Positions 1 through 7,378 are shown, numbered from the stretch's first letter. The stretch is DNA of 49,290 bases from Provencibacterium sp. (GCA_022793895.1 JAAWDS010000011.1:1-49290); one strand, 5' to 3'. Notes: a model not told the origin generated them from the sequence alone. A program made the numbers and translations.

Positions 1-132
1 GTATCATAGCCGCCTGCGGCTATTGTACCATAAACGCGAAGCGGTTACGGTACAATTGGCCATGCCCGTAGGGCGGCCAAATAAATTAATGTATAATAGC
101 CGCCTGCGGCTATTATACCATAAACGCGAAGC
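1..132. repeat. Duplicated palindromic repeat unit
   Basis: A 42-bp unit occurs at 1-42 and again at 91-132 with 40 of 42 positions identical (differences at unit positions 5 and 25). Each copy holds a hairpin. The second is a perfect 13-bp inverted repeat, 91-103 against 106-118, with a CT loop. Between the copies, ATTGTACC (22-29) pairs with GGTACAAT (49-56), and GCCC/GGGC forms another small stem near 65-74. Two copies with a 48-bp gap do not make a CRISPR array. They may be terminator-like or REP-like intergenic repeats belonging to a gene that ends before the window. No coding region is visible here. Confidence 0.7.
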
Positions 133-185
133 CGCTTGCAATCAGGAGACGCCCGGTGTATGATAGGAGACGCGGGATTCCCCGC

Positions 186-230
186 AGTCAGTCGCAAGTT
201 CCTGACTTAAAACCATACTACGAAAGAAGG
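186..230 (+). promoter_or_regulatory. Candidate preQ1-I riboswitch upstream of queT
   Basis: The stem AGTCAG (186-191) / CTGACT (202-207) closes a 10-nt loop TCGCAAGTTC. It is followed by an A-rich tail starting TTAAAACC and ending in the ribosome-binding site GAAGG (226-230). From memory, the type II preQ1-I aptamer of Thermoanaerobacter has a similar plan: a short GC stem, a 10-nt loop beginning UCGCA and ending in C, then UUAA, an A-rich tail and AAGG. The tail here is about ten bases longer than in that aptamer, and the tail-to-loop pseudoknot is not obvious. The downstream gene encodes a queuosine-precursor transporter, which is a usual preQ1 target. Inference: ligand binding would mask the ribosome-binding site. 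Confidence 0.5.
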
Positions 231-237
231 ATTCTCA

Positions 238-792
238 ATGAAAACCAAGACCTACTCGCTGGCGAGCGCCGGCCTGATTGCCGCGCTCTACACCGCCCTG
301 ACCGTCGCGCTCGGCCCTCTGAGCTATCTGGCGGTTCAGGTGCGCATCTCCGAAGCGCTGACGCTGCTGCCTATCTACTCGCCGGCCGCCGTGTGGGGCG
401 TCACCCTCGGCTGCCTCCTTTCCAACCTGATAGGCGTCCTAATGGGGACGAATATCCTCGGCGTGTTCGACGTGCTTTTTGGCACAGCCGCCACGCTGGC
501 CGCGGCGCTTTGCAGCCGGGCGCTGCGGAATGTGCGCATCCGCTGGCACGCCCAGGAGGGTGCGGACCGCTCGCTCCCGTTGGCCTCAGCGATTCCTCCT
601 GTGATCCTCAACGCGGCGGTGGTCGGACTCGAGCTTTGTTATGTGATGTCCGGCGGCTTCCAGTGGAAAATCTTCCTGATACAAGCGGCCTGGGTCGGGC
701 TGGGGGAGCTCATCTCCTGCCTGGGGCTCGGCATGATCCTCTGCTGGGCGCTGGAACGCACCGGCCTGGATCAAAAGCTGTTTAACCATTAA
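238..792 (+). CDS. queT: QueT-family queuosine precursor transporter
   Basis: A 184-residue integral membrane protein that resembles the QueT (COG4708) family, the substrate-binding component of an energy-coupling-factor importer for queuosine precursors. The N-terminus (MKTKTYSLASAGLIAALY) followed by a hydrophobic stretch and the segment VQVRISEALTLLPIYSP is typical of the family. About five hydrophobic helices follow, and length matches the usual 160-190 residues. The ATG is preceded by GAAGG at a normal distance. It stands alone. The ECF ATPases and the shared T component are not in the window and are presumably supplied elsewhere, as is usual for group II ECF systems. A candidate preQ1 riboswitch lies immediately upstream. 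Confidence 0.85.
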   Translation: MKTKTYSLASAGLIAALYTALTVALGPLSYLAVQVRISEALTLLPIYSPAAVWGVTLGCLLSNLIGVLMGTNILGVFDVLFGTAATLAAALCSRALRNVRIRWHAQEGADRSLPLASAIPPVILNAAVVGLELCYVMSGGFQWKIFLIQAAWVGLGELISCLGLGMILCWALERTGLDQKLFNH

Positions 793-871
793 TTTTATAA
801 AGCCTGCCCATCCTCCGGCGGATAGAGAGGCTCCGCCCGGCGGGAGGGAAAACAGGCTGTCTGTAAACATC

Positions 872-918
872 AACCGGCCGCCGTTCCTGAGCTTGCGACG
901 AAGGAATGGCGGCCGGTT
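872..918. terminator. Strong hairpin after queT
   Basis: AACCGGCCGCC(G)TTCCT at 872-888 pairs with AGGAA(T)GGCGGCCGGTT at 902-918, with one G-T pair and a loop of about 13 nt. It lies 80 bp after the queT stop and has only a three-base T run after it, so it may terminate weakly or protect the 3' end. Confidence 0.5.
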
Positions 919-1229
919 TCGCATGCGCTCTCTTGACCTTCCAAAACTACCTTGCTATACTTATTCCACCTCGCTGAAATAGTAGATATCGCAAAAACCG
1001 GTCAGCAGGGCGGCCTCTCCCGCCGGGTATTCCCCGTTTCCGGCAACACCGCCTTGAAAACCGAACTTTATGGATATAGGCGGAAGGGGCGTTAGCCCTC
1101 ATAGCGCTTGAAAAGCGCGCAGCGGGACGCTATCTATAGCGAACGCAATCAATCCCTTCACAGATCTGGAACTCCGCGAAGGGATTTCATTTCCGTTAAA
1201 AAAGCGTGCGCTTCTTTTCTCAAAAGAAC
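919..1229. other. Intergenic region with no convincing gene
   Basis: About 310 bp between the queT hairpin and the tRNA terminator. The minus strand holds one open stretch of about 45 codons ending in TAA near 962. It lies between two stops, has no start codon or ribosome-binding site, and encodes residues such as KFGFQGGVAGNGEYPAG. It may be a gene remnant or chance. The short frame at 1108-1380 on the plus strand runs through the tRNA and is rejected. Small inverted repeats occur around 1100-1142, but no recognisable RNA was seen. Confidence 0.4.
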
Positions 1230-1262
1230 AAAAAAAGACGCCGTAATATATAGCATTACGGC
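1230..1262 (-). terminator. Rho-independent terminator of tRNA-Arg
   Basis: On the minus strand an 8-bp stem GCCGTAAT / ATTACGGC (1255-1262 with 1240-1247, 7-nt loop) is followed after GTC by seven T residues (1236-1230). It begins only 6 bp after the tRNA 3' end. Confidence 0.9.
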
Positions 1263-1267
1263 ATCTG

Positions 1268-1344
1268 TGGCGCGCCTGGCGCGATTCGAACGCGCGGCGT
1301 TCCGCTTAGGAGGCGGACCCTCTATCCTGCTGAGGTACAGGCGC
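1268..1344 (-). tRNA. tRNA-Arg (anticodon CCT)
   Basis: A 77-nt cloverleaf reads from 1344 down to 1268. The acceptor stem is GCGCCTG with CAGGCGC, discriminator G and an encoded CCA. The D stem is CCTC/GAGG. The anticodon stem TCCGC/GCGGA holds the loop CTCCTAA with anticodon CCT, which reads AGG. The T stem is GCGCG/CGCGC around TTCGAAT. It is a single-gene unit with its own promoter and terminator. Confidence 0.97.
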
Positions 1345-1412
1345 AGCTATTTCATTCTTACTTTCCAAGCCGGTTTCTAGCCCGGCCGCATCCTTAAACG
1401 GACAACGGTTTT

Positions 1413-1441
1413 ATTATAAAGCAGAAACCGAAACTTGTCAA
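1413..1441 (-). promoter_or_regulatory. Sigma-A promoter for tRNA-Arg
   Basis: On the minus strand TTGACA (1441-1436) and TATAAT (1418-1413) are perfect consensus hexamers separated by 17 bp. They lie about 70 bp upstream of the tRNA 5' end. Confidence 0.9.
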
Positions 1442-1518
1442 TCTTTCCCCCTAAATCCCGCATAGCCGGAAACAGGCGGGAAAAGCGCGTAAAAACATGA
1501 TAAAAGAGCAATATTTAT

Positions 1519-1548
1519 TTGACAGCGCACAGCTCTATTTAGTATAAT
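1519..1548 (+). promoter_or_regulatory. Sigma-A promoter for hydrogenase operon
   Basis: TTGACA at 1519-1524 and TATAAT at 1543-1548 are perfect hexamers with an 18-bp spacer. They drive the operon starting at 1729 and so predict a leader of about 170 nt. Confidence 0.85.
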
Positions 1549-1555
1549 ATGAGGT

Positions 1556-1707
1556 GAAAAATTGCGGGAAAGGGCTGCCTTTCCATCCTGCCGGGGGAGG
1601 ACGGTATTCTTGCGCGAGGGATGCCGCCGCCCGGTTTTTCCTGCGGGCCGGGGCGTTCCGGCCGATGCCGTCTAGCTGTCCCGTCCGCCCGGAGGGGACG
1701 CACAAGA
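1556..1707 (+). promoter_or_regulatory. Structured leader of hydrogenase operon
   Basis: The GC-rich 5' leader contains a GGAAAGG/CCTTTCC hairpin near 1567-1584, a GGCCGG/CCGGCC hairpin near 1648-1665, and a CGTCC/GGACG stem near 1682-1700 that encloses a GGAGG ribosome-binding site. I recognise no known riboswitch class. Folding that hides the ribosome-binding site is an inference from the pairings only. Confidence 0.35.
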
Positions 1708-1728
1708 ATGAGGGGGCTCACAGAAAAG

Positions 1729-2001
1729 ATGAAGAAAATAACCGTGGAGGTGTGCGCCTGCACCCAATGCGTGCTTAACGGCGCCATGCACATTATCGAA
1801 TCGATCGAAAGTCTGAAAAAGCTCAAGGTGCAGCTGCGCATGAACGCGCAGGTGAACATTGTCACCACGCCGTCGCTGGTGGAGGGCAAGCATTCTGAGA
1901 TTTCACCGGTCGTTCGGATCAACGGCGAAATGCTTGAAAAGGCGGATAGTGAAACGGTCATGGCCCGCATTATCTCCCAGGGCCAGCGCGCATCCGGCTA
2001 A
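1729..2001 (+). CDS. Small thioredoxin-like [2Fe-2S]-type protein, degenerate
   Basis: A 90-residue protein beginning MKKITVEVCACTQCVLNG. The start resembles thioredoxin-fold [2Fe-2S] domains of the NuoE/HydC type, whose N-terminus is usually K-I-x-V-x-V-C-x-G-x-x-C. Those domains carry a second pair of cysteines (F-C-x-G-x-C) about 35-40 residues later. Here the matching stretch reads MNAQVNIVTTPS, so only Cys9, Cys11 and Cys14 remain and a normal cluster seems unlikely. An in-frame ATG at 1708 has a better-placed GGAGGGG. I prefer 1729 because it matches the family N-terminus. It lies 73 bp upstream of the hydrogenase and shares its promoter, so it may be an electron-transfer or assembly partner (inference). 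Confidence 0.65.
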   Translation: MKKITVEVCACTQCVLNGAMHIIESIESLKKLKVQLRMNAQVNIVTTPSLVEGKHSEISPVVRINGEMLEKADSETVMARIISQGQRASG

Positions 2002-2074
2002 CGGGATAGGACTGCTTCCGCCGTGCGCGCTTCCCGTCGCGCGCCTTTCCAAGAGACGAATGGAGGAACGAGCA

Positions 2075-3580
2075 TTGAAAGGTATTTATACCCCTGTTAC
2101 CAAAATTCGCCGCCAGGTTTTCCAGGAGATTGCCCGGCTGGCGTTTGAGGGCGGCGATTATTCCCAGATCGAAGAACTGCCCTACAAGATTATCCCCGGC
2201 GAGGTCGCCAACTACCGCGACAGCGTTTTTAAGGAGCGCGCCATTGTCGGCGAACGGCTGCGCCTGGCCTGCGGGCTGGATGTCCGCCCAGCGGACAAGC
2301 ACGCCCCCATCTCCCAAGGGATCGAGGCGGCCGCCATCGATTCCCTGGTCTATGAGCCGCCGCTCATCAACGTCATCCCCTTTGCCTGCGAGGCATGCCC
2401 CACCAAGCAGTATTTTGTAACCGACAACTGCCGCGGATGCCTGGCCCACCCCTGCGTAAGCGTCTGCCCGGTCAAGGCGGTTTCGCTGGTGGACGGGCAC
2501 AGCCGCATTGACAAGGATAAGTGTCTCAAATGCGGCCGCTGCTCCGAGGTCTGCCCCTACAGCGCCATTGTAAAATATGAGCGCCCCTGCGCGGCGAGCT
2601 GCGGGGTGGACGCCATTGAAAGCGACTATCTCGGCCGCGCCAAAATCAACCACGATAAGTGCGTTGCCTGCGGCCAATGCCTGGTCCATTGCCCCTTTGC
2701 CGCCATTGCGGACAAGTCCCAGATCTTCCAGCTCTGCCATGCGCTGCGCGAAAAGGAAAACATCATCGCCGAGATCGCCCCCTCCTTTGTCGGGCAGTTC
2801 GGTCCGCTTGCAACGCCGGAGCGGGTACGCCGGGCGCTGCTCGATATCGGCTTTACCGACGTCTATGAGGTGGCTATCGGCGCGGATCTGGGCGCTATCG
2901 CCGAGGCGCATCACTATGTCAACGGCCTGAACGACGAGCAGCCCTTCTTAGCGACAAGCTGCTGCCCCTCCTGGTCGGTAATGGCGAAAACGCTCTTTCC
3001 CACCATTGCGCACTGCGTCTCCACCGAGCTGACGCCGATGGTCGCCACGGCGCGCATCATCAAAAAGGAGCACCCCGACGCACGGGTGGTCTTTATCGGC
3101 CCCTGCGCCTCCAAGAAGCTCGAAGCGCTGCGCCGCACCGTGCGCAGCGACGTGGATTTCGTCATCACCTACGAAGAGCTGATGGGCATGTTCGCCGCCA
3201 AAGAGATCGAATTTGGCGCTTACGACGACGAAAAGACGCTCGACGAGGCGACGGCCGGCGGCCGCGGCTACGGCGTAGCGGGCGGCGTAGCCAGCGCTAT
3301 CGAAGCGTGCATCCACCAGCTTTATCCGGGACACGAGGTCAAAATTGACCGTGCCGAGGGCCTCAGCGACTGCCGCAAAATGCTGACGCTCGCCAAGGCC
3401 GGGAAGCGCAAGGGCTATATCCTGGAGGGCATGGCCTGCCCCGGCGGCTGCATCGGCGGCGCCGGCACCCTCGAACCGCTGAAAAAGGCGGCGGCGGCTG
3501 TGACAAAGTTTGCTCACGATTCCGAGCAGCCGCTTGCTACTCAAAGCAGCTATGCCGGCGAGGTGAAGCACGAGCACTAA
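2075..3580 (+). CDS. Monomeric [FeFe] hydrogenase
   Basis: An iron-only hydrogenase of about 501 residues that interconverts protons plus reduced ferredoxin and H2. A cysteine-rich segment lies near residues 107-125. Two 4Fe-4S motifs follow: DKCLKCGRCSEVCP near 148-162 and DKCVACGQCLVHCP near 194-207. The H-cluster signatures are all present: TSCCPSW near 293, IGPCASKK near 341 and EGMACPGGCIGG near 450. There is no N-terminal [2Fe-2S] plant-type domain, so the layout fits the less-studied group B type rather than the CpI type. GGAGG at 2062-2066 sits 8 bp before TTG 2075, which I take as the start. ATG 2060 in the same frame is the alternative. It probably disposes of electrons from ferredoxin reduced by PFOR (inference). 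Confidence 0.93.
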   Translation: MKGIYTPVTKIRRQVFQEIARLAFEGGDYSQIEELPYKIIPGEVANYRDSVFKERAIVGERLRLACGLDVRPADKHAPISQGIEAAAIDSLVYEPPLINVIPFACEACPTKQYFVTDNCRGCLAHPCVSVCPVKAVSLVDGHSRIDKDKCLKCGRCSEVCPYSAIVKYERPCAASCGVDAIESDYLGRAKINHDKCVACGQCLVHCPFAAIADKSQIFQLCHALREKENIIAEIAPSFVGQFGPLATPERVRRALLDIGFTDVYEVAIGADLGAIAEAHHYVNGLNDEQPFLATSCCPSWSVMAKTLFPTIAHCVSTELTPMVATARIIKKEHPDARVVFIGPCASKKLEALRRTVRSDVDFVITYEELMGMFAAKEIEFGAYDDEKTLDEATAGGRGYGVAGGVASAIEACIHQLYPGHEVKIDRAEGLSDCRKMLTLAKAGKRKGYILEGMACPGGCIGGAGTLEPLKKAAAAVTKFAHDSEQPLATQSSYAGEVKHEH

Positions 3581-3638
3581 GCTCTTACCGCCGGTTCGGG
3601 CTTTATAGAAAACGGCAGCTCCGGTTTGCAGAAACCAG

Positions 3639-3679
3639 AAAAAGGCCCTTTGGCTCCTTCCGAGCCAAAGGGCCTTTTT
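3639..3679. terminator. Bidirectional terminator after hydrogenase
   Basis: A perfect 18-bp stem (3639-3656 with 3662-3679, loop CTTCC) starts with five A and ends with five T, so it can work on both strands. It ends the hydrogenase operon. Confidence 0.9.
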
Positions 3680-3724
3680 AGAGGAACGCCCGCAAAATAC
3701 GATGTATTTTGCGGGCGTTCCTCT
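3680..3724. terminator. Second perfect 21-bp hairpin
   Basis: Immediately adjoining the previous terminator, bases 3680-3700 pair without mismatch with 3704-3724 around the loop GAT. The downstream run is only TTTG. It may terminate the convergent ytaF transcript or act as a barrier between the two units. Confidence 0.75.
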
Positions 3725-3773
3725 TTGTATGTACAAAACATCCGTTAAACGGTCCCTCGCCGCGAACGCACGG

Positions 3774-4409
3774 CTATAGCAGCTTCCCCACCGCCAGCAG
3801 AATGAGCACAGCGCCGCTCAGCCAGGAGAGATTGAGATCGGTTCGTTTGGCCACTGCCCGGCCGGCCACTGCTCCCAGCCCTACCAGAAGAAGCCCCGCC
3901 AGGAAGGAGAGGGCCGTCATCACCGCAGCGCTGCCGGTCTCGGCAATCCCCGCCCCAAAGCCTGCCGCTAAGGAGTCCGCCGAAAGCGCCAGCGCCAGCG
4001 GCGCCGCCTCCAGACAGCTCAACGATTGGGAATGATCGCTGTCGGCGGCGGTATTGTCGGCATAGATGCGCAGGATACATTGGAAGCTCATAAAGTGGAA
4101 TTGCAAGCGCGCGCTGCCGCTCTGGCTGCGCCGGATGAGATTTTTAATCCCGCTGTCCAACAGCCGCGTAACCCCCAGAAGAAGGAGAATGGAGAAGCCT
4201 GCCGCCGGGCAAAGGCCGGGAGGCAGGAAGGGGCGCAGAAGCGAGCCTATGAGGAGAGAAACACCCAGCGTCGCCGCGCAGACGGCGCTGATCATCATTG
4301 CCGGAAGGGGAGGGATGCGGATCTGCTGTGCGCCGAAGGCAAAGCTGGCAACGAAGGAATCCAGGCAGAGCGCAAAGACCAGCGCGATTGCCGGAAGGGT
4401 TAAGCCCAT
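3774..4409 (-). CDS. ytaF: YtaF-like membrane protein (MntP/YtaF superfamily)
   Basis: A 211-residue integral membrane protein built as an internal duplication. The first half has ALCLDSFVASFAFG and the second has ALSADSLAAGFGAG, so the acidic D-S motif of the superfamily occurs in each repeat. A hydrophilic central loop (about residues 100-135) contains ADSDHSQSLSCLEA just before the second repeat, which is characteristic of YtaF, a membrane protein linked to sporulation, rather than of the manganese exporter MntP. About six hydrophobic helices are visible. Its start at 4409 has a weak ribosome-binding site. It is a single gene convergent with the hydrogenase operon. A cation-transport role is possible from the fold but not shown. 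Confidence 0.75.
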   Translation of the reverse strand: MGLTLPAIALVFALCLDSFVASFAFGAQQIRIPPLPAMMISAVCAATLGVSLLIGSLLRPFLPPGLCPAAGFSILLLLGVTRLLDSGIKNLIRRSQSGSARLQFHFMSFQCILRIYADNTAADSDHSQSLSCLEAAPLALALSADSLAAGFGAGIAETGSAAVMTALSFLAGLLLVGLGAVAGRAVAKRTDLNLSWLSGAVLILLAVGKLL

Positions 4410-4506
4410 AAAACACCACCGCCATACAAGGATTTACTATCATCCTATGCGGTTCACGGATTTTTGGGATGCCGCCCTTCCCCCGGCTTCCGGCTGCTTT
4501 CAAGAC

Positions 4507-5958
4507 CTACAGAGCGCCCTGCCTGCGCAGAACGATAGCAATGGTCTTGAAAAGGATCTTGATATCCAGCCCCAGCGACCACTCGTCGATATACTTGGTA
4601 TCCAGCCTCACGACCTCTTCAAAATCGGCGACGCCGCTTCTGCCGCTGACCTGCCAAAGCCCGGTCAGCCCCGGCCGGAAGGAGAGGCGGGCGCGGTGGT
4701 GAGATTCATATTTTTCCCATTCATCCAGCGTAGGCGGCCGGGTGCCCACCAGGCTCATCTCCCCCCGCAGGATGTTGAACATCTGGGGAAATTCGTCGAG
4801 GCTCGTTTCCCGCAGGAAATGGCCGATCCCCTTTTTCAGCGTGCCATCCGGCCGCCTCTTGCCGCCGATGATCCGGGGATCCTCCGCCAGCTTGAACATC
4901 CGATCGCTCTGAAGGGCGTTCCTTTCCAGCAGCTCCCGCTTCTGCCGGTCCGCGCCCGGAACCATGGTGCGGAATTTATAGAGCCGGAACTTCTTTCCGT
5001 TGCGGCCCACCCGTTCCTGCCTGAAAAAGATGGGCCCTGGGGAGCTGCTATAAATGGGGATCGCGACCAAGAGAAACAGAACCGCTGTGAAGAGGCAGCC
5101 CACCAGCCCTCCGGCAATGTCCATCCCTCTTTTCAGCCAAAGCTGCAATGGAGTCGCGCAGTTGATGCCGGTGGTCAGCACGGTATAATTACCCATCCGC
5201 TCGATCTGCTGCGCATTCTCCATAATGCTGCCCGCTTTGGTGATGGCGATGTGGATGACCATCCCCATCCTTTCCAGTTGGCCGATAAAATCCCCTGGGT
5301 ACCCGTCCCCCAGGCTGGCGGCAATAAATACCTCATCCACCCACTCCCGCCGGATATAGTCCAGCGCCTCGGAATAATTCGCCACCACAGGGACTTCATC
5401 GAAAACGGTCCCCGCGCAGTCCCGATCCGTCACTACCGCGCCCACAAAGGAATAGGTATTGTAGCCGGTCCGGCAGACATTCCGGATGCACTCGTCCATC
5501 CGCGCCTCCGCGGCCACCAGGATCAACGACCTGCCCGATCCCCGGACCCCTCTTTTCCTTAACCGCTGCTTCCAAACAAGCCGCCCGGTATAGGTGAAAA
5601 GAATATAGAGCGGAATCATTACATAAACAAACGATCGCGAATAAACATGCCCCTTCTGCACGGCGAAAAGATACACCAGGACCACTCCCCCCACCAGCAG
5701 AACATGCCGGACGGCCGCTACAAACTCCTTGTAGTATCCCCTTTTCAGCACCCGGCTGAAGGATTCGGCAACATATGCTACGCAAACGCCCGTCAGGATA
5801 AAGATCACCGCTAGGTTCAGGTATTCGGTATCCCGGTAGGGGAAAACAAGCCCGAAGTGGATCCCATAGGAGAGGAAAAACGCCAGCTGCTGGCTTAGGA
5901 GATCCACCGCCATAAAATCAAAATGCTTAAGCCAATCCGGCCGGTTTTTTTCATACAT
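4507..5958 (-). CDS. Polyprenyl glycosylphosphotransferase (initiating enzyme of EPS synthesis)
   Basis: A 483-residue membrane enzyme that moves a sugar phosphate onto undecaprenyl phosphate, the first step of repeat-unit assembly. The N-terminal half has four hydrophobic helices and a nucleotide-binding-like (CoA-binding-like) domain. The C-terminal bacterial sugar transferase domain has KRGMDIAGGLVGC, FFRQERVGRNGKKFRLYKFRTM, LRETSLDEFPQMFNILRGEMSLVGTRPP and FRPGLTGLWQVSGRS, all family hallmarks (catalytic Asp-Glu pair in LDEFPQ). The start is ATG 5958 behind GGGGGG. It overlaps the end of the upstream gene by 8 bp, implying translational coupling. It is the last gene of the operon, whereas initiating enzymes are more often near the front. 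Confidence 0.93.
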   Translation of the reverse strand: MYEKNRPDWLKHFDFMAVDLLSQQLAFFLSYGIHFGLVFPYRDTEYLNLAVIFILTGVCVAYVAESFSRVLKRGYYKEFVAAVRHVLLVGGVVLVYLFAVQKGHVYSRSFVYVMIPLYILFTYTGRLVWKQRLRKRGVRGSGRSLILVAAEARMDECIRNVCRTGYNTYSFVGAVVTDRDCAGTVFDEVPVVANYSEALDYIRREWVDEVFIAASLGDGYPGDFIGQLERMGMVIHIAITKAGSIMENAQQIERMGNYTVLTTGINCATPLQLWLKRGMDIAGGLVGCLFTAVLFLLVAIPIYSSSPGPIFFRQERVGRNGKKFRLYKFRTMVPGADRQKRELLERNALQSDRMFKLAEDPRIIGGKRRPDGTLKKGIGHFLRETSLDEFPQMFNILRGEMSLVGTRPPTLDEWEKYESHHRARLSFRPGLTGLWQVSGRSGVADFEEVVRLDTKYIDEWSLGLDIKILFKTIAIVLRRQGAL

Positions 5959-7378
5959 CGCTATCCCCCCAACCCTCCGGCCCCTTCTCCGGCACGGCCG
6001 GGAGGTTTCCGGTAAAATAGGCGTCGAAGCGTCCGTCGTCCACGTTATAGGCATAAAACGCCTGCGGCTGGGAGGTCAGATAACGGGTGACGCTGTAGTA
6101 AGCCTCATGGATATAATATTCCTGCGAGGGCCGGTCCCAATAGCTGGAACGCATATCGCCGCCGATGGCGCAGGTCAAAACATTCTCCAGCTCCGCCTCC
6201 TTGACCCAGACCTTCGCAAAACCCATCGTAAACTCCACCGGCAGGCCGCGGAGATTTTTGTCGCGGGCGCTCCAGCAGTGAAACAGCCAGGTCCGTGAGG
6301 GTTCCCCCTCCAAAGGAGAGAAAAAACTCTCCTTCGGAATCAAGACCTCTATCCATTCCCCGCAGTCCTTCCAGCTCCCCTCCGGAAGATCGCGGCTGCG
6401 GCCGTTCCAAGAACTGTGGTACATCGCCCCCTCTATCCCGCCTTCCGTGGCCGGTATCCAGCCGGTCTGGCCCTCCAGGGAATAGAAGGCCGCCATATCC
6501 TTCGAAATGCAGAGGGTGACAGACTCCGGGAACGCCTCCTCCGGCACGGCCGGCGTCACCGTCAGCCACACATTCACATTTTCCCGGCTCTCGTCAAAGG
6601 GGTATTCGATGCGCGAGGAATAGAGATGTCCGGTAAAGGCGGCGGAGGACGTCCAGCCGTTCACCTGCGGCAGACTGCCCACCCAGTGCATGGAGCGCCA
6701 AGCCTCGTCGTGGAAATGCGCAGCGTCTATCCAGCCGTAGCCCTGGTACTCCACCAGATCCGACAGGCCCAACAGCAGATACCAGAGAACGCCTCCCTCC
6801 CACTCCTTGAGCCAGATCCGGCCCGGCCCGGCAAGGCCGGTGATTTTAGCCGCCGTCAGCTGGCTGACCAGATAATCCCCTTCAGGGAGGTACAAAGCGC
6901 CGTCCCCAGCCCCAATCGCCGCCTCAAAGGCCGCGCTGTCATCCGCCGCATAGACCGAGCGCTCCGCATCCGCCGCTTCGTAGGAGAGGACCACATCTCC
7001 CACGGCCGGCTCATAAAACGGCGCGGGATTCACCTGTGAAAGCGGGATTTGGCGGTCCGTCCGCTCCTCGGTATTGGGAACCACGAGATAACCTCTCTTT
7101 AGGCCCTCCTCGCGGGAGCCTTGGAACGGCTCCTGGAACTCGGCCGTCGCCAGCTGGGAAAAGTGCCCCGCCCAATACCAGCCGGTATAGTGGGATTTGC
7201 CCTCCTCCCCTCCGCGCACGCCCAGCGGATGGTGGTAGGCGGCGTCCCCCGCCGCGCCGAAGTCCCGGACATTTACATAGGAGGGGAGCGCCTCCGGCAA
7301 GGGACCCTTGGCCTGCGCGCCCTGAAAGCCGGCAGCCAGAAAAACCGCCGCCGCCAAGCCGGATATCCACCTATTCAT
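5951..7378 (-). CDS. Secreted pectate-lyase-superfamily-like protein
   Basis: A 475-residue exported protein. Residues 1-23 form a signal peptide (MNRWISGLAAAVFLAAGF with a QAKG-type cleavage region). Mature residues 36-45 read VNVRDFGAAGD, the N-terminal signature of the pectate-lyase_3 beta-helix superfamily found in phage tailspikes and polysaccharide lyases. The rest is rich in aromatic residues and I recognise no catalytic triad. GGAGG precedes ATG 7378 by about 9 bp. It overlaps its neighbours on both sides. A role in trimming, releasing or modifying the polymer outside the cell is an inference from fold and context. Confidence 0.7.
   Translation of the reverse strand: MNRWISGLAAAVFLAAGFQGAQAKGPLPEALPSYVNVRDFGAAGDAAYHHPLGVRGGEEGKSHYTGWYWAGHFSQLATAEFQEPFQGSREEGLKRGYLVVPNTEERTDRQIPLSQVNPAPFYEPAVGDVVLSYEAADAERSVYAADDSAAFEAAIGAGDGALYLPEGDYLVSQLTAAKITGLAGPGRIWLKEWEGGVLWYLLLGLSDLVEYQGYGWIDAAHFHDEAWRSMHWVGSLPQVNGWTSSAAFTGHLYSSRIEYPFDESRENVNVWLTVTPAVPEEAFPESVTLCISKDMAAFYSLEGQTGWIPATEGGIEGAMYHSSWNGRSRDLPEGSWKDCGEWIEVLIPKESFFSPLEGEPSRTWLFHCWSARDKNLRGLPVEFTMGFAKVWVKEAELENVLTCAIGGDMRSSYWDRPSQEYYIHEAYYSVTRYLTSQPQAFYAYNVDDGRFDAYFTGNLPAVPEKGPEGWGDSDV

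Noticed and set aside
92-97. TATAAT as the -10 of a queT promoter
   Set aside because: It is part of the palindrome arm and no -35 element lies 16-18 bp upstream.
1-132. CRISPR array
   Set aside because: Only two repeat copies exist and no cas genes are near; the intervening sequence is itself partly palindromic.
3774-4409. Manganese exporter MntP
   Set aside because: The central ADSDHSQSLSCLEA loop fits YtaF better than MntP, and no manganese riboswitch (yybP-ykoY) is seen upstream.
4066-5562. A 498-codon open frame on the plus strand
   Set aside because: It is antisense to the ytaF-like and glycosylphosphotransferase genes and crosses the gap between them.
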